Assembly: GCA_964434535.1 (NCBI GenBank)
Contig: CAYSWA010000041.1
Coordinates: forward strand, 1-19,867
From: SM23-32 sp964434535
Lineage (GTDB): Bacteria > Planctomycetota > Brocadiia > SM23-32
Length of the DNA stretch: 19,867 bases
Reading direction: 5' to 3'
The notes beneath the pieces are model-generated. The model ran no database searches. It saw nothing but the letters and a program-made list of their open reading frames with translations, and was not told the origin of the DNA. Position 1 is the stretch's first letter. Each line of letters opens with the position of its first letter. Of this stretch, positions 8,205 through 15,631 are shown one piece after another. Both the position numbers and the translations under genes were made by a program.

Positions 8205-8675
8205 TCAGACGGGCTCCGGCCCGCTCTGATCGTATATCCAGCGCGTGGCCTCCGGGGGGCATTCTACCAGTTCCGCCTCGTCGAAGAACGCGTCGATCTC
8301 GCGGCGGGCCGCCTGCGGGCTGTCGCTGCCGTGGATCAGGTTGAAGCGGTTGCTCAGCGCCAGGTCGCCCCGGATGGTGCCGGGCGGGGAGTCGGAGCCG
8401 AACGTCTCCCCCATCATCCGCCGCACCACGGCCACGGCGTTCTTGCCCTCCAGCGCCGCCGCCACCACGGGCCCGCTCATGGTGTAGCGCACCAGCGGCT
8501 CGTAGAACTCCTTGCCCTCGTGGGCGGCGTAGTGGCGCCGCACGAACTCCTCCGAGAGCCGGAGCATCTTCAGCCCCACTATCGAGAAGCCCTTCCGTTC
8601 GAAGCGCCGGATGATCTCGCCCACCAGCCCGCGCCGCACGGCATCGGGCTTCAGGAACACCAGGGTCCGTTCCAT
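8205..8675 (-). CDS. ndk: Nucleoside-diphosphate kinase
   Basis: This is a 156-residue nucleoside-diphosphate kinase, which moves the terminal phosphate of ATP onto other (d)NDPs through a phosphohistidine to balance nucleotide pools in the cytosol. The catalytic His115 is in N-L-I-H-G-S-D-S, the exact family signature. The N-terminal E-R-T-L-V-F-L-K-P-D-A and the M-x-G-P-V segment are also typical. It is slightly longer than the usual 140-150 residues because of a short C-terminal tail ending G-P-E-P-V. The ATG at 8675 has AGGAGG eight bases upstream. It lies 38 bases downstream of the DUF4416 gene and 21 bases upstream of the lipoprotein gene in the same direction. Confidence 0.97.
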   Translation of the reverse strand: MERTLVFLKPDAVRRGLVGEIIRRFERKGFSIVGLKMLRLSEEFVRRHYAAHEGKEFYEPLVRYTMSGPVVAAALEGKNAVAVVRRMMGETFGSDSPPGTIRGDLALSNRFNLIHGSDSPQAARREIDAFFDEAELVECPPEATRWIYDQSGPEPV

Positions 8676-8713
8676 GCGGTCCGCCTCCTCCTGGGGCAGC
8701 GCTGCCCCGTCGC

Positions 8714-9259
8714 TCAGGCCTCACTTGAGCTCAACTGCTCCTTATAGCACGCGCGCACGCGGGCGAAGAAGTCCCGGTAGCGCGGCGTGGCGTAGTCCGG
8801 ATACGTCCACGGCCAGGGCTCGAACGCCCCGCCCCGCCAGCGCAGCGTGGACTCGGCGTAGATGCCGCGCCCCAGGTAGACCCGGTGGGCGAAGTCCTTC
8901 GTGGTGGCCAGCACCAGCTTGCCCGGCGCTACGTATCCGGGGTCCAGGTTCACCGGTCGCACGGGCGCGTCCGGCAGCTCGGCCGCCAGCCCGGCCTCGA
9001 TGCAGTTGCTCTGGAGCTTGATCTGCGCCAGCTCGCCCGGGTCGACGAGGCCCTTGAAGGCGTAGATGACCCTCAGCAGCGCGCCGCCCATCTGTGCCTC
9101 GTAGTAGTCGGTGAAGTCGAAGGACCAGACCTCGCTCTCCAGATCGACCGGGCCCCACGCCGCCTCGGCCCGCTCCCGCGCGGCCTCCAGCCACTGCGCC
9201 CGCGCCGCGAGCACGCCGCATATCAGCTTCACCGGCTCCGGCTCGCCGGGCTCGCCCAT
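8714..9259 (-). CDS. DUF4416 family protein
   Basis: This 181-residue protein matches the DUF4416 family closely. Diagnostic segments in order are V-K-L-I-C-G-V-L near the start, F-D-F-T-D-Y-Y-E-A-Q-M-G (about 48-59), the I-K-L-Q-S-N segment, V-N-L-D-P-G-Y-V, A-T-T-K-D-F-A-H-R-V-Y-L, G-I-Y-A-E-S-T-L and W-T-Y-P-D-Y near the C-terminus. No member has a firmly assigned function as far as I know; some are annotated, without support here, as GTP-binding. The ATG at 9259 has GGAGGG eight bases upstream, and the gene starts only 14 bases after the proS stop, so it is almost certainly co-transcribed with proS and ndk. No signal peptide or membrane helix is present. Confidence 0.88.
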   Translation of the reverse strand: MGEPGEPEPVKLICGVLAARAQWLEAARERAEAAWGPVDLESEVWSFDFTDYYEAQMGGALLRVIYAFKGLVDPGELAQIKLQSNCIEAGLAAELPDAPVRPVNLDPGYVAPGKLVLATTKDFAHRVYLGRGIYAESTLRWRGGAFEPWPWTYPDYATPRYRDFFARVRACYKEQLSSSEA

Positions 9260-9273
9260 CTCTGACCCTCCGT

Positions 9274-10986
9274 TCAGGCCGGGGATGCGAGCGCGCGGCG
9301 CACCGCCGCCGACAGATCGCCGGGCGCGACCTCCTCCCGCGAGTCGTCGCGGCGCACCTGCACCTCCAGCCGGCCGCTGCGCAGGTAGCCCTTGCCGAGC
9401 ACCACGCGCACGGGCACGCCGATCAGGTCGGCGTCGTTGAACTTGACGCCGGGGCGCTCGTCCCGGTCGTCGAGCAGCGCCTCCAGCCCGGCCTCACCCA
9501 GCGCGCGGTATGCCTCTTCGGCCGCCTCGGTCACCTGTGGCTCGCTCATGTCCAGCGGCATCACCAGGGCCTCATACGGCGCCACCTCGGGGGGCCAGAC
9601 GATGCCCCGCTCGTCGGCGCCGGCCTCGACGACGGCCGCCACCGCCCGGCTCACCCCGAGCCCGTAGCAGCCCATCACGTAGGGCGCCTCCCCGCCGTCC
9701 GGGCCGAGGTAACGCGCGCCGAACGCCTTGCTGTACTTCGTGCCGAGGCGGAATACGTGCCCCACCTCGATGCCCTCGCCCCACTCCAGCGCGCCGCCGC
9801 AGCGGGCACACCGGTCGCCGGGGGCGACGCTGCGGATGTCCTCCACCCGCTCCAGGGCGAAGTCCCGGCCCGGCACGACGCCCACCACGTGGGCGCCGGC
9901 GCGGTTCGCGCCGGCCACCGCGTCGGCGATGGCGGCCACGGCCGGGTCCACGACCACCTCCACACCCTCCAGCCCGACCGGCCCGGCGAAGCCGACGGGG
10001 GCGCCGGTGACGCGCTCGACCGTCTCGGCGTCGGCCGCCTCCGCCGACCCGGCCCCGAGCGCGCGGCGCAGCTTCGCCTCGCTCAGCTCGTGGTCGCCCC
10101 GCACGAGCGCCGCCGCGGGACGGCCGTCGGCCACGTAGATCAGCGTCTTGATCATGCGCTGCGGCGCCGCGTGGAGGAACCGGCTCACCTGCTCGATGGT
10201 GGTCCGGCCGGGGGTCTCGACCTCGCGCAGCTCCGGCTCGGCTTGCGGCGCCTCCGGCGCCGGCGGCGCCGCGCCGGCCGCCACCTCCACGTTCGCCGCG
10301 TAGCCGCACGCCGGACAGCGCACGAACCGCGCCGTCCCGACCGAGGCCGGCACGATGAACTCGTGCGACTCCCCGCCGCCCATCGCGCCGGGGTCGGCCT
10401 CGGCCCTCACGTAGTCGAGCCCGCAGCGCCCCAGGATGCGCCGGTAGGCCGCGCAGATCCGCTCGTAGCACTCCTCCAGCCCCGCCTCGTCCATGCTGAA
10501 GCTGTAGGCGTCCTTCATCACGAACTCGCGGGCGCGCACCACGCCGAAGCGCGGGCGCGGCTCGTCGCGGAACTTGGTCTGTATCTGGTAGATGATGATG
10601 GGCAGCCGGCGGTAGCTCTTCACCTCGTCGCGCACGAGCGCGGTGACCACCTCCTCGTGGGTCGGGGCCAGCACGTGGGGCCGCCCATGGCGATCGGTGC
10701 AGCGGAACAGGTCCTCGGCGAACGCCTCGGTGCGGCCGGCGCGGTCCATCAGCTCCTGGGGCCAGAGGCCGGGCATGAGCACCTCCACCGCCCCGGCGCG
10801 CTCCATCTCCTCACGCACGACGGCGGTCAGCTTCCGCAGCGCGCGCAGGCCGAGCGGCAGGTAGGTATAGAGGCCGCTGCCCACCTGGCGGATCATCCCC
10901 GCCCGCAGCATCAGCCGGTGGCTGGCGGCCACGGCGTCGGAGGGCGCCTCCTTGAGCGTGGGGATCAGCGTGGCGGACCAGCGCAT
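9274..10986 (-). CDS. proS: Prolyl-tRNA synthetase, bacterial type with editing domain
   Basis: This is a 570-residue class II prolyl-tRNA synthetase, which charges tRNA-Pro with proline. Motif 2 is seen in F-R-D-E-P-R-P-R-F-G-V-V-R-A-R-E-F, and motif 3 in G-C-Y-G-L-G-V-S-R. Between them, about residues 230-390, is the YbaK-like insertion (INS) domain that deacylates Ala-tRNA-Pro, beginning near M-I-K-T-L-I-Y-V with the key lysine present. Two Cys-pair segments (C-P-A-C-G-Y-A-A-N and C-A-R-C-G-G) flank this domain, as in other bacterial-type enzymes. The C-terminal anticodon domain ends at the stop. Length is normal. The ATG at 10986 has GAGGT about eight bases upstream. It is the first gene of a four-gene minus-strand unit and diverges from truA. 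Confidence 0.97.
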   Translation of the reverse strand: MRWSATLIPTLKEAPSDAVAASHRLMLRAGMIRQVGSGLYTYLPLGLRALRKLTAVVREEMERAGAVEVLMPGLWPQELMDRAGRTEAFAEDLFRCTDRHGRPHVLAPTHEEVVTALVRDEVKSYRRLPIIIYQIQTKFRDEPRPRFGVVRAREFVMKDAYSFSMDEAGLEECYERICAAYRRILGRCGLDYVRAEADPGAMGGGESHEFIVPASVGTARFVRCPACGYAANVEVAAGAAPPAPEAPQAEPELREVETPGRTTIEQVSRFLHAAPQRMIKTLIYVADGRPAAALVRGDHELSEAKLRRALGAGSAEAADAETVERVTGAPVGFAGPVGLEGVEVVVDPAVAAIADAVAGANRAGAHVVGVVPGRDFALERVEDIRSVAPGDRCARCGGALEWGEGIEVGHVFRLGTKYSKAFGARYLGPDGGEAPYVMGCYGLGVSRAVAAVVEAGADERGIVWPPEVAPYEALVMPLDMSEPQVTEAAEEAYRALGEAGLEALLDDRDERPGVKFNDADLIGVPVRVVLGKGYLRSGRLEVQVRRDDSREEVAPGDLSAAVRRALASPA

Positions 10987-11019
10987 GGGGCGGACCTCGG
11001 CCGTCGGGAGAAGGCCCGC

Positions 11020-11048
11020 ATTATAGGCAGCGCCGCTCGCCGGCGCAA
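11020..11048 (-). promoter_or_regulatory. Predicted proS operon promoter
   Basis: On the minus strand TTGCGC (11048-11043), 17 bases and a perfect -10 TATAAT (11025-11020) precede proS. Transcription would begin near 11013, about 26 bases before the ATG. The region is shared with the divergent truA promoter. Confidence 0.65.
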
Positions 11049-11062
11049 TCAGCGCCGCCGGC

Positions 11063-11091
11063 TTGACCGCCCCGCCCCCTTCCCGTAGATT
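11063..11091 (+). promoter_or_regulatory. Predicted truA promoter, nearly touching the start codon
   Basis: TTGACC (11063-11068), a 17-base spacer and TAGATT (11086-11091) form a sigma70-type promoter. Its -10 box ends only eight bases before the truA ATG at 11100, so the transcript should begin at or within a base or two of the start codon. No ribosome site is visible, which fits a leaderless mRNA. Confidence 0.6.
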
Positions 11092-11099
11092 CGCCTCCC

Positions 11100-11894
11100 A
11101 TGCGCAGGGTCATGCTCACGCTCGAATACGACGGCGCCCGCTTCCTGGGCTGGCAGCTCCAGACCGAGGGCCGCACCGTCCAGGGCGTCCTCGAAGCCGC
11201 CGTCGAGAAGGCCACCGGCGAGCGAGCGCGCCTCACCGGCGCCAGCCGCACCGACTCGGGCGTCCACGCCGAAGGGCAGGTCGCCCACTTCGAGACCAAC
11301 ACGCGCCTGGGCGAGGCCGAGCTGCTGAAGGCCCTGAATCACTGGCTGCCGCTCGACGTGGCCGTGCTCGACTGCCGGGCGGCCCCGCCGGGCTTCGACG
11401 CCCGCTTCTCGGCCGCCTCGAAGCTCTACCGCTACCGCATCCTGCGCAGCGCCGTGCGCCACCCCCTGCGCGAGGGGCGGGTGCTGCGCGTCTGGCGCCC
11501 GCTCGACGTCGCCGCCATGCGCGAGTGCGCGGCGATGCTCGTCGGCCAGCACGACTTCACCAGCTTCGCCAGCGAGCACACCCAGGCGGCCAGCAACGTG
11601 CGCCGCCTCCTGCGCAGCGAACTGGTCGAGAAGGGCGAGGAGCTGCACTACCTCGTCGAGGGCGAGGGATTCCTCTATAACATGGTCCGCATCATCGCCG
11701 GCACGCTGCTGAGGGTCGGCCTGGGCAAGATGACGGCGGAGGGGTTCGCCGCCGCCCTCCAGGCGCGCGACCGCCGGGCCGCCGGCCCGACCGCCCGCGC
11801 CCACGCCCTCACGCTCCTATGCGTGCGCTACCCCGACGACCCCCGCCCGTGCGCGCCGCCTGCCCCCGAGCACTTGCGCGGCGGGGCGGGATGA
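11100..11894 (+). CDS. truA: tRNA pseudouridine synthase A
   Basis: This is a 264-residue TruA, which converts uridine to pseudouridine at positions 38-40 of the anticodon arm of many tRNAs. The catalytic Asp52 is in S-R-T-D-S-G-V-H-A (family form usually G-R-T-D-A-G-V-H-A, so two flanking residues differ). Other signatures are L-E-Y-D-G-A-R-F-L-G-W-Q near the start, S-K-L-Y-R-Y-R-I-L, H-D-F-T-S-F-A-S and F-L-Y-N-M-V-R-I-I-A-G-T-L. The C-terminus has about 17 extra proline-rich residues. There is no ribosome site before the ATG at 11100; with the promoter placement this suggests a leaderless transcript. If Met5 (11112) were the true start, the leader would be about 14 bases. It diverges from proS. 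Confidence 0.95.
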   Translation: MRRVMLTLEYDGARFLGWQLQTEGRTVQGVLEAAVEKATGERARLTGASRTDSGVHAEGQVAHFETNTRLGEAELLKALNHWLPLDVAVLDCRAAPPGFDARFSAASKLYRYRILRSAVRHPLREGRVLRVWRPLDVAAMRECAAMLVGQHDFTSFASEHTQAASNVRRLLRSELVEKGEELHYLVEGEGFLYNMVRIIAGTLLRVGLGKMTAEGFAAALQARDRRAAGPTARAHALTLLCVRYPDDPRPCAPPAPEHLRGGAG

Positions 11895-11902
11895 CATAGA
11901 GT
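11874..11902 (+). promoter_or_regulatory. Predicted promoter for the HIT-fold gene
   Basis: TTGCGC (11874-11879), 17 bases and TAGAGT (11897-11902) make a plausible promoter. It starts inside the end of truA, and the spacer covers the truA stop codon. Its -35 box is identical to that predicted for proS. Transcription would begin near 11909, about 54 bases before the HIT gene. The -10 box matches consensus at four of six positions. Confidence 0.45.
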
Positions 11903-11962
11903 CTACCCTCGGATAGGGCGGCGCCGCCGGGCCGGGGGAAGAAGAACGGAGAGCATGGCAAG

Positions 11963-12514
11963 ATGAGTGCACTCGACAGCACGGGCAGGGCCGAGGGCGG
12001 CTCACTGGAAGGCTGGCGCCGCGAGCGGGGCGAGATCCTGGGCCGGATCGAGAACCTGCGGCGCCAGGGCGTCTGCTACCTATGCCGGGACCTGGAGACC
12101 CAGGAGGTCTTCGGCGAGCAGCACGTCATCTACGAGGACGACCTGTTCCGCGTGGTGCTCGACATGTACCCCCGCGTCGAGGGCCACACCATCGTGGTCT
12201 ACAAGCCGCACCGCGACGACATGTCCGACCTCTCCGAAGAGGAAGCCGGCACGATCTTCGAGATGTGCGTCGCCGCCGTCAAGGCCATCAAGCAGGCGCT
12301 CGGGGCCGAGAAGGTCTACCTGCTGAGCATGTGCGACGGACCCGTCAACCACCTGAACTTCCAGCTCCTGCCCCGCTATCCGGGCAACCTGATGGGCTAC
12401 CGCCGCCTCGCCATGGAGCGCCGCCCCCTCCAGCAGGGCGACGAGACCGCCGGGATCGTCCGCGAGGCGCTCTTCGCGTTGGTCGAAGGGGAGCAGGCGG
12501 AGTCCGAGCAGTAG
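11963..12514 (+). CDS. HIT-fold protein with altered histidine triad
   Basis: This is a 183-residue member of the histidine-triad (HIT) superfamily, nucleotide hydrolases and transferases acting on dinucleoside polyphosphates or AMP conjugates. A C-x2-C pair (Cys38, Cys41) and F-R-V-V-L-D-M-Y-P-R-V-E-G-H-T-I-V-V match the N-terminal HIT region. The active-site strand reads V-N-H-L-N-F-Q-L-L-P-R: aligned to the H-x-H-x-H-x2-P-R signature, this gives His130, Asn132 and Gln134. The middle histidine, the nucleophile in known HIT enzymes, is therefore Asn. GalT-type branches keep H-x-H-x-Q, so only the first and last positions here resemble them. It may be inactive or use different chemistry. A three-codon frame (ATG at 11955, stop at 11964-11966) overlaps the start. 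Followed 55 bases later by the DUF169-like gene. Confidence 0.88.
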   Translation: MSALDSTGRAEGGSLEGWRRERGEILGRIENLRRQGVCYLCRDLETQEVFGEQHVIYEDDLFRVVLDMYPRVEGHTIVVYKPHRDDMSDLSEEEAGTIFEMCVAAVKAIKQALGAEKVYLLSMCDGPVNHLNFQLLPRYPGNLMGYRRLAMERRPLQQGDETAGIVREALFALVEGEQAESEQ

Positions 12515-12569
12515 CCCTTCGCCCGCGGGCACAGCATCCGCCCGACACCCGGCCCGAACGGGAGCGAAC

Positions 12570-12959
12570 GTGCTCGCGGTCTCCTTCCGCGCCGAGCCGC
12601 ATCCGGACTTCCCCGTCGCCGGCGGCCGGGCCACGCACTGCGCCCTGCTCGGCCGGGCGCGCCGGGGGGAGACGGTCCAGGTCCGCGCCGGGCAAGTGAG
12701 CTGCCCCCTGGCCCGCCGCTACCTGGGGCTGGAGAAACCGACCGAAGCCGGGGTGGTGCGCGCGCTCAGGGCCTGGGGCGACGTGGCCGACGAGGCGGCA
12801 GGCCAGCGCTTCCTCGGCTCCGGCTGGCAGATGGAGCCGCCGGCGGCCTGGATGCTCTGCTACCCGCTGGCGGAGGGCGAGCTGCTCCTGGCCGCGCCTA
12901 AGGGCACGGCCCTCTACGACCTGCTGCTGGAGCAGGCTTTGCCGCGGAGCGAAGGTTGA
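12570..12959 (+). CDS. Short DUF169-like protein
   Basis: This is a 129-residue protein starting with GTG at 12570, with ACGGGAG about eight bases upstream. Its cysteines (Cys24 in T-H-C-A-L-L-G-R-A and Cys45 in V-S-C-P-L-A-R-R-Y-L-G-L) and the segment order resemble the DUF169 family (COG2043), where C-x-A-x2-A-R-x-G-E is followed by a second Cys and G-L. Most DUF169 proteins I know of are 200 residues or more, so this is about half length. The C-terminal Y-P-L-A-E-G-E-L-L-L-A-A-P-K segment also fits. No frameshift is visible, so it may be a naturally short version. It is 55 bases downstream of the HIT gene with no clear promoter of its own, so co-transcription is likely. Family call moderate; function unknown. 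Confidence 0.7.
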   Translation: MLAVSFRAEPHPDFPVAGGRATHCALLGRARRGETVQVRAGQVSCPLARRYLGLEKPTEAGVVRALRAWGDVADEAAGQRFLGSGWQMEPPAAWMLCYPLAEGELLLAAPKGTALYDLLLEQALPRSEG

Positions 12960-12985
12960 TTTCGGCGGGCGGCGGTGCGTAGCAT
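12956..12985 (+). promoter_or_regulatory. Predicted promoter for the small membrane protein
   Basis: TTGATT (12956-12961), an 18-base spacer and TAGCAT (12980-12985) give a moderate promoter match, beginning at the stop codon of the DUF169-like gene. Transcription would begin near 12992, about 48 bases before the next ATG. Confidence 0.4.
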
Positions 12986-13039
12986 GGGCGTGGCGCCATC
13001 ACGCGCGCCGTCTCTATCCTCGGGACGGGGGACCGGCAT

Positions 13040-13348
13040 ATGCACTTCACGCCGAAGGAGAGGAAGCTGATCGAGGCTTACGTATCCCTGGCGTCCCGCG
13101 CCGGACGCGGCTGGGTCGCGGGGATGGTGATCGGGGCGCTGATCTGCGCGGCAGCCGTCGTGGCCGGCGTGGCAGGGCTCTGGGCCGAGGCGCGCTGCTA
13201 CCTCCCGCTCGCCTTCGTGGCCGGGATGATCGTCATCGAGCAGTCGGTCAACCGCCGCGACCGCGTCCGCCTGGCCCGCATCATCCGCAAGTACGCCTCC
13301 CAGCCCCAGCGGCCCGTCTACCCGGAGGACGAAGAAGAGACCATGTGA
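13040..13348 (+). CDS. Small membrane protein, two predicted helices
   Basis: This is a 102-residue protein of unknown family. An amphipathic N-terminus (M-H-F-T-P-K-E-R-K-L-I-E-A-Y) is followed by hydrophobic helices at about 24-47 and 54-68, then a basic stretch (N-R-R-D-R-V-R-L-A-R-I-I-R-K) and an acidic tail ending D-E-E-E-T-M. The positive stretch after helix two suggests both ends face the cytosol. The ATG at 13040 has GGGGGA about seven bases upstream. The gene stop lies only 12 bases from the stop of the convergent von Willebrand gene. No function can be assigned; the layout is that of a real gene with its own promoter. Confidence 0.72.
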   Translation: MHFTPKERKLIEAYVSLASRAGRGWVAGMVIGALICAAAVVAGVAGLWAEARCYLPLAFVAGMIVIEQSVNRRDRVRLARIIRKYASQPQRPVYPEDEEETM

Positions 13349-13360
13349 GGCGGCCGGCGC

Positions 13361-15631
13361 TCAGAGCAGCCCCATCCGCTTGCGCAGCAGCCACTCGGCC
13401 GTCAGCGCGCCGCCCAGCACCGCCAGCAGCAGGGGGGTGTCCCACAGGGGGCGCAGGGGGCCCGGCTCGACCACCGTCCGGCTCAGGTCCGCCAGCGACG
13501 CCGATAGCTCGCCTGCCTCCTGCGCAAGCCAGTAGCGACCCCCCGTCCGGTCGACCATCCGCCGCAACAGGGCCGGGTCGGCCCGCAGGTCGGCGAACTC
13601 GACCTCCGCCCGCCGCACCGCGAAATGCGCCGACGCCGTCGTGCCGTCGGGCGCCGCGTAGGACAGCTCGTAGCGGCCCGGCCCCTCCACCTGCACCGTG
13701 CCGCCATAGGCGCCGCGCCGGGCGGGCTCGGGCGCCACGTCCACGGCGCCGGCCGCCTGGCCCTCGCGCTCGACGGCCAGGCGGAGTGGCTCGCCGGGCG
13801 GGGGGCGGAGCGCCGCGTCCGCCACGTGCGCCCTCACCCCGACCGCCTCGCCCGGGCCGTAGACCTCCTTCTCCAGCGTGATGCGCACGGGGCCGGGCGG
13901 CCGGCCGACCCGACCGGCGGCGCAGTGACGCACGCCCGCCAGCCAGAACCGCTCGTAGCGCTCGATGCCCGCCCGCCGCCACCGCCACGTCTCGGGCGTC
14001 CCGCAGTAGAAGACGCGCCCCTGCCCGTAGGGGTGGGTGGCCGCCAGGACCGTGTCCACGGCGGAGGCCGGGTCGTTGCAGCGCAGGAGCTCTGCCGCGC
14101 CGCGCTTCGTCTGCTCGGTCGGCAACGCCCAGTAGAGGGGCGGCATGGCCGCCCACTGCTCAGCGGCGTCCGGCCGGGACTGCGGGTCGGTGACGGGATG
14201 GCCCGCGCCGTCGGCCCCGAGCGAGACGGCGCAGGGCCGCGTGAAGAAACCGCCGCCCCCGACGAGCGCCAGCACGCGGGAGGCGTCCGGCACGACGGGC
14301 AGCGCGCCGGCGAAGGCCGCCAGCCGCCCGTCGCTGAGCAGCTCGGGCGTGTGCGCCGGCCCGGCGACGAAGGCGAGCCCGAGCGCGTCGGACTCCACCG
14401 CGTCGAGCAGCCGCTCGCCCCACGCGCCCGCCAGCGCGGCGGGCGGCGGATCCATCAGCACCACGACCTCGAACCGGGCCAGATCCTCCGGCGGCGCGCC
14501 GGCCTCCGGCCCCGGTCGCGCCTCCACCTCGAACCCGGCCGACCGATCAAGCAAAGAGCTCACGAAATGGTATTCGAGCGACGGCCCGCCGGCCAACAGC
14601 AGCACGCGAAGCCCGCGCTCGGCGACCGTGACCTCCCGCGCGGCCGCGTTGTCCTCGACGCGGTACTCGCCGGCCAGCGGCTCGACCCGCGCCTCGTAGC
14701 GAAGCGAACCGGTGCGGGGCGGCACGTGCGTCAGGTCTACGGACAGCTCGCGACCGCCGGCGGGCAGGCAGAGCGTGCGCCGCTCCACATCGCGGGCCTC
14801 CCCCGTAGCCGGATCGAGGGCACGCAGGAAGAGCGTCGCATCGCGTCCCTCGTAGCCCTCGGCGCGGACGATCGCCGTCATCCGCAGCGGCAGGTCCTTC
14901 GGCGCGAAGCCGCTCGAACGCAGCTCCGTCACGCCCACGTTCGGCGGCGCCTGCTCCGAGCCGATCGCGATCGCATGCACCGGGACGCCCCGCTCGGCCG
15001 CGCGAGCCATCTGCTCCGCCACGTCTCCCCCCTCGGCCTGCCGCCCGTCGCTCAGCAGCACGACGCCGGCGAGCTGGCCCGGCGGGCCGGGCCGCTCCAG
15101 GGCCGCCCTGAGCGCCCCGGCCAGGTCGGTCGCCTCGCCCGCCGGCTCCCACGAAGGCAGCTCCGGCGGCTCGGGCACGCCCTCGGCCGCGCGGGCGAAC
15201 GTGGCCACGTGCCCGGCGCGGCCGTCGAAGGCGATGAGGTCGACCTCATGCGTCCGCACCAGCGCCGCCAGGAGGCCCCCCTCCCCGGACAGCAGGCGCC
15301 GCGCCGCTTCGTGGCGAGAGACGGCCTCCGCGGCGTCCGGCACGGCCATGCTCGCCGAGCGGTCGGCCAGCACGACCACGCGCGAGGGCAGGAAGCGCTC
15401 CAGGTCCCGCGCCACGGACGGCTGGAGCAGGATCGCGCCGAGCACGACGAGGCAGAGGCACCGCAGCCCGCAGGCCGCCCACCTGAGCCAACCGGCGCCG
15501 GAGACGCGCTCGCGACGGTAGAGCCAGACCACGCCGGCGGCCAGCGCAGCCAGCATGAGCAGGGCGATGGCGGCCCCGCTCGTCGCGGACCAATCGACCC
15601 GCATCAGCGCCCGCTCGGCCGGTCCGTTCAT
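13361..15631 (-). CDS. Membrane protein with von Willebrand A and amidotransferase-like domains
   Basis: This is a 756-residue membrane protein. Two helices at about 18-37 and 51-70 precede a von Willebrand factor A domain whose metal site D-x-S-x-S is Asp90-R-S92-A-S94. A CARDB-like beta domain follows (N-V-G-V-T-E-L near 230). A class I glutamine-amidotransferase-like domain begins near residue 340 (R-G-L-R-V-L-L-L-A-G-G-P-S) without an obvious G-x-C-x-G nucleophile, so it is probably non-catalytic. A BatD-like extracytoplasmic beta domain (I-T-L-E-K-E-V-Y-G-P-G-E) and a last helix at the C-terminus (W-L-L-R-K-R-M-G-L-L) complete it. The frame is open upstream, but the ATG at 15631 overlaps the preceding stop (ATGA) and gives the expected N-terminus. 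Proteins like this are common in Planctomycetes; the function is unproven. Confidence 0.85.
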   Translation of the reverse strand: MNGPAERALMRVDWSATSGAAIALLMLAALAAGVVWLYRRERVSGAGWLRWAACGLRCLCLVVLGAILLQPSVARDLERFLPSRVVVLADRSASMAVPDAAEAVSRHEAARRLLSGEGGLLAALVRTHEVDLIAFDGRAGHVATFARAAEGVPEPPELPSWEPAGEATDLAGALRAALERPGPPGQLAGVVLLSDGRQAEGGDVAEQMARAAERGVPVHAIAIGSEQAPPNVGVTELRSSGFAPKDLPLRMTAIVRAEGYEGRDATLFLRALDPATGEARDVERRTLCLPAGGRELSVDLTHVPPRTGSLRYEARVEPLAGEYRVEDNAAAREVTVAERGLRVLLLAGGPSLEYHFVSSLLDRSAGFEVEARPGPEAGAPPEDLARFEVVVLMDPPPAALAGAWGERLLDAVESDALGLAFVAGPAHTPELLSDGRLAAFAGALPVVPDASRVLALVGGGGFFTRPCAVSLGADGAGHPVTDPQSRPDAAEQWAAMPPLYWALPTEQTKRGAAELLRCNDPASAVDTVLAATHPYGQGRVFYCGTPETWRWRRAGIERYERFWLAGVRHCAAGRVGRPPGPVRITLEKEVYGPGEAVGVRAHVADAALRPPPGEPLRLAVEREGQAAGAVDVAPEPARRGAYGGTVQVEGPGRYELSYAAPDGTTASAHFAVRRAEVEFADLRADPALLRRMVDRTGGRYWLAQEAGELSASLADLSRTVVEPGPLRPLWDTPLLLAVLGGALTAEWLLRKRMGLL

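Noticed and set aside
9700..10330. Paired cysteines in proS as a novel zinc module
   Set aside because: Bacterial-type prolyl-tRNA synthetases commonly have C-x2-C-G-Y-A-A-N and C-x2-C-G-G segments at these places.
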